The notes beneath the pieces are model-generated. The model was given only the letters and a program-made list of their open reading frames with translations, ran no database searches and was not told the DNA's origin. Below, one piece after another: positions 44,735 through 53,280 of a DNA stretch of 53,480 nucleotides. Source of the DNA: Oscillospiraceae bacterium (lineage in GTDB: Bacteria; Bacillota; Clostridia; Oscillospirales; CAG-272); NCBI GenBank assembly GCA_015064205.1, contig SVSR01000010.1, forward strand, positions 1 to 53,480, given 5' to 3'. The translations under genes were made by a program, and so were the position numbers. Position 1 is the first letter of the stretch; the number at the start of each line of letters is the position of its first letter.

Positions 44735-45268
44735 TTATTTGCAAAATTTTTCTACGTAGCTATCTATTGCGGCTGCAATAATCTTTATTGCTTCTTCTCT
44801 GCCGCTTACTTCGTTTACGGCTGTTGTTTTATTTTCGAGATTCTTATATACGGTAAAGAAATGCTTCATTTCATCAAACACATGCTTTGGAAGCTGCTCA
44901 ATATCCGAATACATATTATAGTTCGGATCGTTAAACGGTATTGCTATTATCTTTTCATCATTTCTGCCGTTATCTATCATTGATATTACACCTATAGGAT
45001 AGCATCTTACAAGTGTCAGAGGATTTATCTGCTCTGAGCATAAAAGAAGCACGTCAAGCGGGTCTTCGTCGTCACCGTATGTGCGCGGTATGAAGCCGTA
45101 GTTTGCAGGATAGTGAGTTGACGTATAAAGTATTCTGTCGAGCATTAAATATCCCGTTTCTTTATCGAGTTCATATTTATTCTTGCTTCCTTTTGATATT
45201 TCAACCACACATATAAAATCATCTGGGTTTATTCTTTTAGGCGATATATCGTGCCAGATATTAGACAT
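44735..45268 (-). CDS. ppa: Inorganic pyrophosphatase (family I)
   Basis: A 177-residue soluble enzyme hydrolysing pyrophosphate with Mg2+. The catalytic Asp cluster YGDDEDPLDVLLL, the N-terminal VVEISKGSKNKYELDKETG and the HYPANYGFIP segment are intact. AAGGAG precedes the start by 9 nt. Confidence 0.95.
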   Translation of the reverse strand: MSNIWHDISPKRINPDDFICVVEISKGSKNKYELDKETGYLMLDRILYTSTHYPANYGFIPRTYGDDEDPLDVLLLCSEQINPLTLVRCYPIGVISMIDNGRNDEKIIAIPFNDPNYNMYSDIEQLPKHVFDEMKHFFTVYKNLENKTTAVNEVSGREEAIKIIAAAIDSYVEKFCK

Positions 45269-45304
45269 TACTATTTCTCCTTATTATTGATTCCATTTAG
45301 ATTT

Positions 45305-45333
45305 ATTTTATCATATTCTCTTTGATTCGTCAA
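45305..45333 (-). promoter_or_regulatory. ppa promoter
   Basis: TTGACG (45328-45333), 17-nt spacer, TAAAAT (45305-45310) on the minus strand, just upstream of the ppa ribosome site. Confidence 0.65.
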
Positions 45334-45424
45334 GTCTATTTCTCAAGCTTAGTCCCATTTTTGCGCACTTATATTGCGTTTTTGCAACATTAGTATCAAT
45401 TATGAGAATATTTAGCAAAAGCTC

Positions 45425-45454
45425 TTGACAGGCGGAATTCCACATGATATCATG
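45425..45454 (+). promoter_or_regulatory. Phage-module promoter with palindromic operator
   Basis: TTGACA (45425-45430), 17-nt spacer, TATCAT (45448-45453). The perfect 12-bp palindrome CATGATATCATG (45443-45454) covers the -10 box and so should block RNA polymerase when bound. The rest of the 340-bp gap between ppa and the first phage gene shows no gene. Confidence 0.55.
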
Positions 45455-45609
45455 ACTACGCAAGAGGAAATTAACTTTCCTGTTTTGTTATTTATTTCAA
45501 GCTTTGATTTCGCGTTAAAACATGATAGCAAGTTTTATGTATAACGTTTTTTGATTTACGGTACCAAGATCAGGATCATAGCTCAATCGATTTTAAGGAG
45601 TGATTAAAT

Positions 45610-45822
45610 ATTTGCGACATATGCCATAACATAATATGCCCGTCATTATGCCCGAGCTTTGACGAGGGCGAAAACAAGTGCCCTGTTTGCGGATATTCTT
45701 ATCCTGAGTACATATATACTGATGAGTCAGGCAGTGTTGTCGGGTGCGACGAATGTATCAGCGCAAATGATGCTGACGATTATTTTTCACAGGAAGGGGA
45801 TCTGGACAGATGGGACTCGTAG
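45610..45822 (+). CDS. Small zinc-ribbon-like phage protein, probable ATT start
   Basis: A 70-residue frame with three CxxC-type groups: CDICHNIICPSLC at the N-terminus, CPVCGY near 30 and CDECI near 50, consistent with zinc fingers. AAGGAG ends 9 nt before the ATT at 45610, which is preceded in frame by TGA. No ATG, GTG or TTG fits. Its stop overlaps the next gene's start. The position ahead of the terminase genes suggests a phage regulatory or packaging accessory role, unproven. Confidence 0.6.
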   Translation: MCDICHNIICPSLCPSFDEGENKCPVCGYSYPEYIYTDESGSVVGCDECISANDADDYFSQEGDLDRWDS

Positions 45823-46040
45823 CTATTTGCCCTTACTTCAGAAAGGAAAGCGGCGGTTATACGCATTGCGAGGTGTGCCGTTTCAAATTCAAAGATGCAG
45901 AGATGAGAAATGCTTTTATAAAAAAGTATTGCGCCAGCTTTGAATACAAAAGCTGCAGTATCTGCAATGAAATTAACTACTATTATGAACGAAAGGAGCT
46001 TGGTATTGTTAATGAAACAAAATCAGAAGAAATCATATGA
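45810..46040 (+). CDS. Small cysteine-rich phage protein
   Basis: A 76-residue protein with CPYF, HCEVCRF and CSICNE, four to six Cys in CxxC arrangement suggesting zinc binding. It starts inside the previous gene (13-nt overlap) and has AAGGGG upstream. Not recognised; likely a phage accessory protein. Confidence 0.65.
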   Translation: MGLVAICPYFRKESGGYTHCEVCRFKFKDAEMRNAFIKKYCASFEYKSCSICNEINYYYERKELGIVNETKSEEII

Positions 46041-46332
46041 AAAGGATGCTCTGAGACTTGAATATTTACTCAAGCGCAGAGAACTTGAACTCGACGCAGT
46101 TCGCGGTGAACTGAAAGGAGAGCGAGAGGTCAACTCGCTTTGTGCGGCATTTATAATATATCTAATCTCAAAACTTGGTTGGGTAAGCGGCAACGATCTG
46201 GTTGCCGAGATTAAAAAAGCTGAAGTTAACAAACTTGTTGGCAATTATTTCGCATCATGCGACGATAACGGCGACAGCTACAAGGTTATATTAAGTCCAC
46301 GAGAGGTTATAGACGATTCTCATGGCTCGTAA
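46006..46332 (+). CDS. Phage protein with N-terminal coiled coil
   Basis: About 108 residues. The first half is a charged helix (KDALRLEYLLKRRELELDAVRGELKGE), which is likely a coiled coil. The second half is globular. GGAG is 7 nt before TTG 46006; an ATG at 46012 is the alternative. Overlaps the previous gene by 35 nt and the next by 11 nt. Possibly a DNA-packaging accessory factor; not recognised. Confidence 0.6.
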   Translation: MLMKQNQKKSYEKDALRLEYLLKRRELELDAVRGELKGEREVNSLCAAFIIYLISKLGWVSGNDLVAEIKKAEVNKLVGNYFASCDDNGDSYKVILSPREVIDDSHGS

Positions 46333-46585
46333 AAGCAAAAGTGAAGCTTCACACGGCACACAGAGCACAGAGGCGCTTTTAAAATCTGCGGCACTTGATG
46401 CACTTGACGAATTACTATATCTTGCAAAAAGTGAAACGACAGATTTTAAAACAAAATACGATATTTACAAATGGCTATGCGAAATGTATTTCGGCAAGCC
46501 AACGAGCACCTCTCAAAAGGCAGACAGTTCAGATAAAAGCTTAGTCCTTGCCTTTACGGGAGAACTTGACAAATGGAGCAAATAG
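46322..46585 (+). CDS. Probable terminase small subunit
   Basis: An 87-residue protein, Ser/Lys-rich at the N-terminus, then helical (LLKSAALDALDELLYLAKSE, YDIYKWLCEMYFGKP). Position immediately upstream of the large terminase, overlapping its start by 13 nt, is what identifies it; small terminases recognise the DNA packaging site. No clear HTH is visible, and it is shorter than most. Confidence 0.55.
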   Translation: MARKSKSEASHGTQSTEALLKSAALDALDELLYLAKSETTDFKTKYDIYKWLCEMYFGKPTSTSQKADSSDKSLVLAFTGELDKWSK

Positions 46586-48006
46586 AGATGACTGTTAAAC
46601 AAGAAGAAAAACTGCCGCCGATTTTTGAACGCTTATGCACCGAGGTACCAAACCCCAAGCAAAGATTGTTCTTTGAATCAACTGCCAAGCATACTGCATA
46701 CGGCGGTGCACGCGGAGGCGGAAAAAGCTATGCAATGCGCCGAAAACTTGTTATGCTTTGCATGAGATATGAAAATCTTTCCGTTTTGCTTTTGAGACGC
46801 ACGCTTCAGGAGCTCAGGAAAAACCACATTCAGCCGCTTTTATTTGAGCTTAACGGATATGCAACTTATAAAAAAGATGAGCGCTCATTTATTTTCCCGA
46901 ACGGATCAAGGCTTGAGCTGGGTTATTGCGACTGTGACGGCGATCTTATGCAATATCAGGGTGCTGAATACGACGTTATCGGTTTTGAAGAAGCAACGAA
47001 TTTCAGGGAGGAGTGGATACGGTTTATCTCCACTTCCCTACGAAGCACCAGACTTGATTTTCGTACAAGAGTATATTACACGTGTAATCCGGGCGGTGTT
47101 GGCCACAACTACATAAAAAGGTTATTCGTTGACAGGGATTATATCGACGGTGAAAATCCTGATGATTACCTTTTCATACCTGCACGCGTTTATGACAACG
47201 ATGAGCTTATGCGTGCAAATCCCGATTACATACGTTTACTTGAATCACTCCCAAGCGCCAAACGCAGAGCCCATCTTGAAGGTGACTGGAATGTTTGCGA
47301 GGGTCAGGTTTTTGAAGAGTTTCGAGATGATCCCGAACACAGGGGCGACCGTTTAGGCTCGCACGTGATAGCGCCGTTTGATATACCCGACACGTGGACT
47401 ATTCACAGAAGCTTTGACTTTGGTTATGCCAAGCCCTTTTCATGTGGTTGGTGGGCATGTGATTATGACGGAAGGCTTTACAGGATACTTGAATTATATG
47501 GGTGTGTTCCCAGAGAACCCAACGTTGGCGTTAAATGGACACCTGATGAAATCTTTACGGAAATTGCACGTATAGAAAACGAGCATCCCTGGCTTCGTGG
47601 CAAGCACATATACGGTGTTGCCGACCCGTCCATTTGGGATGCTTCAAGAGGAGTATCAATTGCAGAGGTTGCGGAAAAGCACGGTATCTACTTTGAAAAA
47701 GGTGATAACAAGCGCATTGCCGGCTGGATGCAGGTGCATTACAGGTTAAGCTTTGACAAGAACGGTATACCTATGATGTATGTTTTTGAAAACTGCCGTG
47801 ATTTTATAAGGACCATGCCGCTTTTACAGTACTCGTCCACTTCCCCCGAGGATATTGACACGCAGCTTGAGGATCATATTGCCGACGAAACTCGCTATAT
47901 GTGTATGTCTCAGCCTATAAGGCCGATAAAGAAAACAGGCACCTGTTCTCTATCCTCTCCTCTTTCTGCTTCAATGTCAAGATACAATTATTTACTTAAT
48001 CTTTAG
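46573..48006 (+). CDS. Terminase large subunit (DNA packaging ATPase/nuclease)
   Basis: A 477-residue motor that packages DNA into proheads and cuts the concatemer. Walker A is GGARGGGKS (44-52), Walker B-like YDVIGFEEA near 130, coupling motif TCNPGG near 170. The C-terminal nuclease has acidic positions at FDFGYAKP, GVADPS and a later DxxD-type site. An ATG at 46588 (five codons in, with GGAG 9 nt upstream) is an alternative start. Confidence 0.92.
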   Translation: MEQIEMTVKQEEKLPPIFERLCTEVPNPKQRLFFESTAKHTAYGGARGGGKSYAMRRKLVMLCMRYENLSVLLLRRTLQELRKNHIQPLLFELNGYATYKKDERSFIFPNGSRLELGYCDCDGDLMQYQGAEYDVIGFEEATNFREEWIRFISTSLRSTRLDFRTRVYYTCNPGGVGHNYIKRLFVDRDYIDGENPDDYLFIPARVYDNDELMRANPDYIRLLESLPSAKRRAHLEGDWNVCEGQVFEEFRDDPEHRGDRLGSHVIAPFDIPDTWTIHRSFDFGYAKPFSCGWWACDYDGRLYRILELYGCVPREPNVGVKWTPDEIFTEIARIENEHPWLRGKHIYGVADPSIWDASRGVSIAEVAEKHGIYFEKGDNKRIAGWMQVHYRLSFDKNGIPMMYVFENCRDFIRTMPLLQYSSTSPEDIDTQLEDHIADETRYMCMSQPIRPIKKTGTCSLSSPLSASMSRYNYLLNL

Positions 48007-48015
48007 GAGGTTTTA

Positions 48016-49713
48016 ATGAATAAAAAAACAAACGCTTTGCCTGTTACAACAGATAAAATACGTGAAGGGCAAAAGCTTTTACTTGAATATAAGCGTTCAA
48101 AGGCACAAATTGAAGAACGACTTATTTCTGACGAAAAATTCTGGAATTCACGTCACCGTGACACTCCCCTGTCACGTTCTACCGACATGCCCTCTCCTGC
48201 ATCTTCATGGATGTTTTCAACAGTTATCAACAAGCATGCTGATATTCTTGAAAACATTCCATCACCTGTATGCCTGGCAAGGGAGGAAAGTGACGTTGTT
48301 GCTGCTGAGGCACTTAATTCAGTGCTCCCTGTAATATTCGACCGGCTTTCCTTTAACAGCATCTATTCAGATGCACAGTATGACAAATTAAAGCACGGAA
48401 CTGCCGTTTATGGTGTTTTCTGGGATCCTTGTGCCGAAAACGGCATTGGCGACATTGATATAAGAAGAATTGACTTACTTAATCTTTACTGCGAGCCGTC
48501 TGTTCTCTCGCTCGAAGATTCAAGAAACGTATTTTACGTTTCACAGGCAGACTATGATGAAACTTTAGAAAAATATCCGTGGTTAACTAAAGAAGACATT
48601 ATTAACAATTCCGGATTTTTAGGTAGTGATGAGAACAGCAAGTGCGTTATTGTCGATTGGTACTACAAGAAAAAGTCGGGGACACGTACCTTGCTTCATT
48701 ATATTAAATTTATAGGCGACACTATATTGTATGCTTCCGAAAACGACGAAAAAGCTTCTCTTGGATTTTATGAGCATGGTAAATATCCGTTTGTTTTGGA
48801 CATATTGTACCGTGATGGTAATTCTCCGTTCGGATATGGGCTTATTGCGATAACAAAGGGCACACAAAGATACATTGACAAGCTTGATGAAAATATTCTT
48901 GAACGCTCAATAATGTCTTCAAAGCCGCGTTATATGATGAAAAAGAACGTTGGTCTCAACCGTGACGAATTTTTAGACTGGAACAATCCCATTGTTGAGG
49001 TTGAGGGGGATCTTTCGGAAGAAAGATTCAAGCCGATAACACTTCCTGCAATTGACTCTTCGGTTATTACTGTACGCGACTCTAAAATAAATGAAATGCG
49101 CGAAGTGACGTCTAACCGTATTGTAAACTATGGCGGTGCAGACAATCTTACATCGGGTGTTGCTATTGCGGCCGTTCAGGAGGCAGGAAACAAGGTTTCT
49201 CGTGATATTATTTCAGGGTCGTGGGACGCTTATATAAAGATCGTTAAGCTTGTTATTGAGCTTATAAGACAATTCTACACAGAAGATCGATATTTCAGGA
49301 TTACACGTCCTAATGAGGAAGGTTTTAAATATATTAGCTTTTCAGGAAAAGAACTTGCCGAAAAGAAAAGCGAGTTTGGCGGAGAAACTCTTTACAGATT
49401 ACCTGTTTTTGATATAGAGGTACGTGCTCAGAAAAGCTCTGTTTTTTCAAGGCTTGCTCAGAATGAGCTCATTATAAATTTGTTCAGGCTCGGTTTTTTC
49501 AAGAGCGAAAACGCACAAGAAGCTATTATTGCGCTCGATCAAATGGAGCTTGAGGGAAAGCGAAATATAATTGAAAATCTCCGAAAAATGAGTCTTAACG
49601 AAAGCAACACCAATGTATCTTTGGATTCGACATCAAAGGACGTGGGTGTTGACAAAAGAATTGGACAGGCAATCCACTCTGCAAAAGAACTTTATACGGA
49701 GGAAAGCCTGTGA
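48016..49713 (+). CDS. Phage portal protein
   Basis: A 565-residue protein, the expected size for a portal that forms the dodecameric DNA channel. It lies between terminase and head-protease/scaffold genes. Central segments such as GKYPFVLDILYRDGNSPFGYGLIAITKGTQRYIDKLDENIL and the long helical C-terminal region fit podovirus-like or SPP1-type portals. AGGAGG precedes the ATG. Confidence 0.85.
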   Translation: MNKKTNALPVTTDKIREGQKLLLEYKRSKAQIEERLISDEKFWNSRHRDTPLSRSTDMPSPASSWMFSTVINKHADILENIPSPVCLAREESDVVAAEALNSVLPVIFDRLSFNSIYSDAQYDKLKHGTAVYGVFWDPCAENGIGDIDIRRIDLLNLYCEPSVLSLEDSRNVFYVSQADYDETLEKYPWLTKEDIINNSGFLGSDENSKCVIVDWYYKKKSGTRTLLHYIKFIGDTILYASENDEKASLGFYEHGKYPFVLDILYRDGNSPFGYGLIAITKGTQRYIDKLDENILERSIMSSKPRYMMKKNVGLNRDEFLDWNNPIVEVEGDLSEERFKPITLPAIDSSVITVRDSKINEMREVTSNRIVNYGGADNLTSGVAIAAVQEAGNKVSRDIISGSWDAYIKIVKLVIELIRQFYTEDRYFRITRPNEEGFKYISFSGKELAEKKSEFGGETLYRLPVFDIEVRAQKSSVFSRLAQNELIINLFRLGFFKSENAQEAIIALDQMELEGKRNIIENLRKMSLNESNTNVSLDSTSKDVGVDKRIGQAIHSAKELYTEESL

Positions 49714-50012
49714 TAGATATTAAAATACAAAAAAGCGGTAAAACACTTTCCTTATCTGCCATAGGTCACGCAGATTACGCGCCTTATGGTTCGGATATTG
49801 TGTGCGCCGGCGTTTCAAGTATTATACTCGGTCTTTGCGCTGCTCTTTCAAAGGATGCCCAGCGCACCGAAATTTCAAGCGGACAGGCTTATATAAGATG
49901 CTCAGACACAAAGGATTGCCGCGCATATTTCAGAGTCGTTATAAACGCCCTCGAACTTATTGTGGCAGAATATCCCGAAAATATAAAGCTTGTATGCAAC
50001 ATGTCTGAGTAA
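49710..50012 (+). CDS. prp: Phage-encoded Prp-family cysteine protease
   Basis: A 100-residue protein. The Prp signature GHADYAPYGSDIVCAGVS gives His20 and Cys32, 12 residues apart as in Staphylococcus Prp (His22/Cys34). Cellular Prp removes the N-terminal extension of ribosomal protein L27, and its gene normally sits between rplU and rpmA. Here it stands in the portal-protease-scaffold-capsid slot, overlapping the portal stop by 4 nt (GTGA start). It most likely matures the capsid by cutting scaffold and capsid N-termini. Confidence 0.88.
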   Translation: MIDIKIQKSGKTLSLSAIGHADYAPYGSDIVCAGVSSIILGLCAALSKDAQRTEISSGQAYIRCSDTKDCRAYFRVVINALELIVAEYPENIKLVCNMSE

Positions 50013-50053
50013 ATTTTTGTTATCAACGGCTTAATTGCCGGAAAGGAATTCCT

Positions 50054-50773
50054 ATGATATATTCTTTACTTACGTTGTTTTCAAACAATGTAAACACGGG
50101 CGAAAGCACAAATGTAAACAATGATACCGCAGCTGCGGACGCCGCGCAGACCCATGACGGTATAAACGACGAAGTCAATGCCGAAATGCCCGGCACTGAC
50201 ACGGGTGAAAACGAAATTCCGGACACCGCGGAAGGTCAGATGCCTGCTAAAACCAGGCGCGAGATTTACGATGAGTTCATCAGGGCACACAAAGATTTAT
50301 ATGCTGAAGATACTCAGAGAATAATCAATCGCCGTTTCAAGGAGGTAAAAGAAACAGAAGCTGCCCTTGTGGCTGCAAGAGAAAGAATAAGCGAACTTGA
50401 AGCTATACAAGTTCAAAAAACACCGTGCCCGCCGGGTGAGGACTTTATTCTTGCTCATCCCGATTTTGATCTCGAGCGTGAGCTTAAAAACGACACGTTC
50501 AAAGTACTTTACAATGCCGGCATTGATCCCGCTCTTGCGTACGATACTGCTCATTTAGATGAGATTATCGCTACTGCAAAGGAGGGGGCTCATCGCGAGG
50601 CTGTACGCGCAACTTTTGAAAGCGTGAAGGCTCGCGGAGTCAGAATTCAGGAATCGGCTTCTGCTTCTCACTCCGGCATTAGTATTAAACGCGACGTTTC
50701 AAAGCTAAGCCGCGCAGAACGTGCGGAAATAGCAAGACGCGTTATGGCGGGCGAAAAAGTCAGTTTTGTCTGA
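50054..50773 (+). CDS. Phage scaffolding protein with Prp-type N-terminal motif
   Basis: A 239-residue acidic protein without Cys until late, rich in Asp/Glu/Asn/Thr at 15-80 and helical at 85-135 (coiled coil), typical of scaffolds. The N-terminus MIYSLLTLFSNNVN shares LTLFS with the capsid protein and resembles the L27 extension (LNLQFFA) cut by Prp. GGAAAGGAA precedes the ATG. Position between protease and capsid fits. Function inferred from place and composition. Confidence 0.75.
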   Translation: MIYSLLTLFSNNVNTGESTNVNNDTAAADAAQTHDGINDEVNAEMPGTDTGENEIPDTAEGQMPAKTRREIYDEFIRAHKDLYAEDTQRIINRRFKEVKETEAALVAARERISELEAIQVQKTPCPPGEDFILAHPDFDLERELKNDTFKVLYNAGIDPALAYDTAHLDEIIATAKEGAHREAVRATFESVKARGVRIQESASASHSGISIKRDVSKLSRAERAEIARRVMAGEKVSFV

Positions 50774-50825
50774 TTGGGACAAAGCGATAATTTTGCGCCG
50801 TCTATGACGGCAGAATGGAGAAAAC

Positions 50826-52163
50826 ATGAAAAACAATATTCTTACACTTTTTTCTGCAGGTGAAAACGTTATGACAACCGAAGGCAGTGTTAACGTATAT
50901 ACCGAAAACACTTCTTCCGATTCTCTTTCACTTGACATGAAGACATACTATAGCGATTTTCTTATTGACAACGCTGAGCCTTCTCTTGTTCACGCGCAGT
51001 TCGGTCAGAAGAGACCTATTCCTCAAAATGGAGGCAAGACGGTTGAATTCAGACGCTACTCTGCTCTTCCCAAGGCTTCTGCTCCTCTTGTTGAGGGTGT
51101 AACACCCGCAGGTACTTCGATGGAAATGTCTACTGTACGCGCAAGCGTTTATCAGTATGGCGCATACATTGAGCTTTCCGATATGCTTCTTATGACAGCC
51201 ATTGACAACAACGTTGTTGAAGCCACAAAGCTCCTCGGTTCACAGGCAGGAAGAACTATTGATTCGGTTATCAGAGACGTTATTATTTCCTCAGGTACTA
51301 ACGTACAGTACGGTGAGGGCAGCGTTAACTCAAGACTCGAGCTTGTAGGCGGTCAGACAAGCGGCAACCATTACCTTACTGTTGACTGTATCAGACGTGC
51401 TGCTCGCGCTCTTAAATCCAAGAACGTTGAAAAGATCAACGGTTCTTACGTTGCTATAATCCACCCCGACGTAGCATACGACCTTATGAACGATCCCGAA
51501 TGGGAAAAGCCTAAGAGCTACTGTGATCCTGCTGATCTTTACAATGGTGAGATCGGTAAGATCGGTGGAGTTCGTTTCGTTGAATCAACCGAAGCAAAGA
51601 TCATCGAAGCTGATAAGCTTGTTTCTCAGACAAAGAGCAAGTATCTTACAATCGCATCATACGCTACTGCTGAAAGCGATGCACAGATAACCACCGGTGC
51701 CGGCGTTGGTACTAAGTTTGCACTTACAATCAAGGACACACTCTCAAATGATGATGCTATGAGACTCGTTGGAAAGTCCCTTCAGCTCTACAACGAAGCA
51801 GAGTCGACGGTTGAAACGGTTAAGGTTGCAGGCGTTGATACTGAAAACGGCTTTATTTATCTTGAAGAAGCGCCTGTATCAGCATATGTTAGCGGCGACA
51901 AGGCTTATGCGGCAAATGCAGGTTGCCTTGGACGCGACGTTTACTGCACTCTCGTTATCGGTGCCAATGCATACGGTGTTATCGACATTATCGGCGGCGG
52001 CCTTGAACACATTGTCAAGCAGCTTGGCTCTGCCGGCACGGGCGACCCGATAAATCAGCGCGCAACTATCGGCTGGAAGGCGGCTATTTCGGCTTGTGTA
52101 CTTGCACAGGAGGCGCTTGTACGTATCGAAACCGCTTCTTCATTTGAATCGGGTTCCAACTAA
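50826..52163 (+). CDS. Major capsid protein, N4-gp56 family
   Basis: A 445-residue HK97-fold coat protein. FLIDNAEPSLVHAQFGQKRPIPQNGGKTVEFRRYS and LVEGVTPAGTSMEMSTVRASVYQYGAYIELSD are characteristic N4-gp56-type blocks. A probable insertion domain lies near 285-370. It begins MKNNILTLFSAGENV; LTLFS is shared with the scaffold, and cleavage after Phe would free Ser10. GGAG 8 nt before the ATG supports this start. Codon use is smoother than in its neighbours, fitting high expression. Confidence 0.9.
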   Translation: MKNNILTLFSAGENVMTTEGSVNVYTENTSSDSLSLDMKTYYSDFLIDNAEPSLVHAQFGQKRPIPQNGGKTVEFRRYSALPKASAPLVEGVTPAGTSMEMSTVRASVYQYGAYIELSDMLLMTAIDNNVVEATKLLGSQAGRTIDSVIRDVIISSGTNVQYGEGSVNSRLELVGGQTSGNHYLTVDCIRRAARALKSKNVEKINGSYVAIIHPDVAYDLMNDPEWEKPKSYCDPADLYNGEIGKIGGVRFVESTEAKIIEADKLVSQTKSKYLTIASYATAESDAQITTGAGVGTKFALTIKDTLSNDDAMRLVGKSLQLYNEAESTVETVKVAGVDTENGFIYLEEAPVSAYVSGDKAYAANAGCLGRDVYCTLVIGANAYGVIDIIGGGLEHIVKQLGSAGTGDPINQRATIGWKAAISACVLAQEALVRIETASSFESGSN

Positions 52164-52233
52164 TAAATTAAATATATAAAAACAAGGCTTACGGGGGCAT
52201 CATGCCCCCTTAAAGTCAAAGAAAGGATCAATC

Positions 52234-52617
52234 ATGGAAGCTAATAATACTAAAGCAAAAGAAAAGAAAGTACAGCTTGAAGAAAAGCTTGAAGCTCTTG
52301 CTAAGATATATGAAGAAAAAATCAAGGCTCTTGAAGAATCTTCAGGAGCAGATAAAAAAATTGATACGCGTGTTGTGCGCGACATCTCTGCAAAGAAGGC
52401 TGATGACTACGTTGAGATCAGGCTTTTCAAGGACGGCGATAAATACAAGGATGACGTTCTTGTTGGGATCAACGGATACATGTGCAGAATAAAGCGCGGT
52501 GTTCCCGTTAAAATAAAGCGTTCATTTGCAAAGGTTATATCGGATTCAGAAGATTCAGTTGCAACTGTAAATGCTGATTTTCTTATGAAAGACGGTAAAA
52601 TGGAACGTTATTTTTAA
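52234..52617 (+). CDS. Phage head protein of unknown function
   Basis: A 127-residue protein. Residues 3-42 form a Lys/Glu coiled coil; the rest is a small beta domain (VEIRLFKDGDKYKDDVLVGINGYMCRIKRGVPVKI). AAAGAAAGG precedes the ATG. Its place after the capsid gene suggests a capsid accessory or head-completion role. Confidence 0.7.
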   Translation: MEANNTKAKEKKVQLEEKLEALAKIYEEKIKALEESSGADKKIDTRVVRDISAKKADDYVEIRLFKDGDKYKDDVLVGINGYMCRIKRGVPVKIKRSFAKVISDSEDSVATVNADFLMKDGKMERYF

Positions 52618-52646
52618 GTCAAATTCACATAGAAAGGAAAAAATTT

Positions 52647-52832
52647 ATGATCAGAGAAACACATTTTGAAACAATAAAAAATTCCCTTGGTGAATGCTCC
52701 GAAATACGCCATTATATTATGGATTCGGATATAGAATTCAACAATCTTCCAGCTGATGCACCGGTTGGATCTGACGCTCTCTCAAAAACCTCAGTTTATA
52801 TAAAATTTCCGGAAGGCTGGTCTGCTATATGA
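52647..52832 (+). CDS. Small phage protein
   Basis: A 61-residue acidic protein with no recognised domain. AGAAAGGA lies upstream. Its stop overlaps the next ATG by 4 nt, so it belongs to the head-tail operon. Confidence 0.65.
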   Translation: MIRETHFETIKNSLGECSEIRHYIMDSDIEFNNLPADAPVGSDALSKTSVYIKFPEGWSAI

Positions 52833-53164
52833 GCAGTGCTGATAAGATTTTATCAGAAGTTAATGCGCTAAGGCCTAACCCATTTTCAGACAGGCTTGCT
52901 GACTTTCTTGAGTCTATCGAACTGAGAATAAAAAGCGAGCTTTTTAATGAAGAAAGCCCCGTATATGACCCATCTTCACTTTCTCTTGGTAAGCCTGATG
53001 ATAGTATTTATTATCTCTATCTGTTTGGCATTATAGATTTTTTAAACGGCGAATACGGCAGATATGAAAATACTTTTTCACAATTTGAAAAAGCTTGGAA
53101 CAAGCTTGCATCACAACTTGCAGAGATAAGAAAAAATCAAAAGCGGAGGATCACACTGTGGTAA
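52829..53164 (+). CDS. Probable head-tail connector
   Basis: A 111-residue helical protein. KILSEVNALRPNPF and IYYLYLFGIIDFLNGEYGRYENTFSQFEKAWNKLA resemble short neck/connector proteins of clostridial phages. Overlaps neighbours on both sides. Assignment rests on context and general similarity. Confidence 0.6.
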   Translation: MSSADKILSEVNALRPNPFSDRLADFLESIELRIKSELFNEESPVYDPSSLSLGKPDDSIYYLYLFGIIDFLNGEYGRYENTFSQFEKAWNKLASQLAEIRKNQKRRITLW

Positions 53165-53280
53165 ATTTAACTGATAAAGATTTTGCAGAAAGTCAAGAAG
53201 CTTATCTTGATACTATTATTTCGGCAATAACAGAGCTTGATGTCCGCTTAAGTGCACTTGAGGAGGCGATAGGAAAGTGA
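53158..53280 (+). CDS. Short coiled-coil phage protein
   Basis: A 40-residue helical protein (YLDTIISAITELDVRLSALEEAIG). I place the start at GTG 53158, where GGAGG lies 8 nt upstream; a longer in-frame start has none. It overlaps the genes on both sides by a few nt. Confidence 0.6.
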   Translation: MVNLTDKDFAESQEAYLDTIISAITELDVRLSALEEAIGK

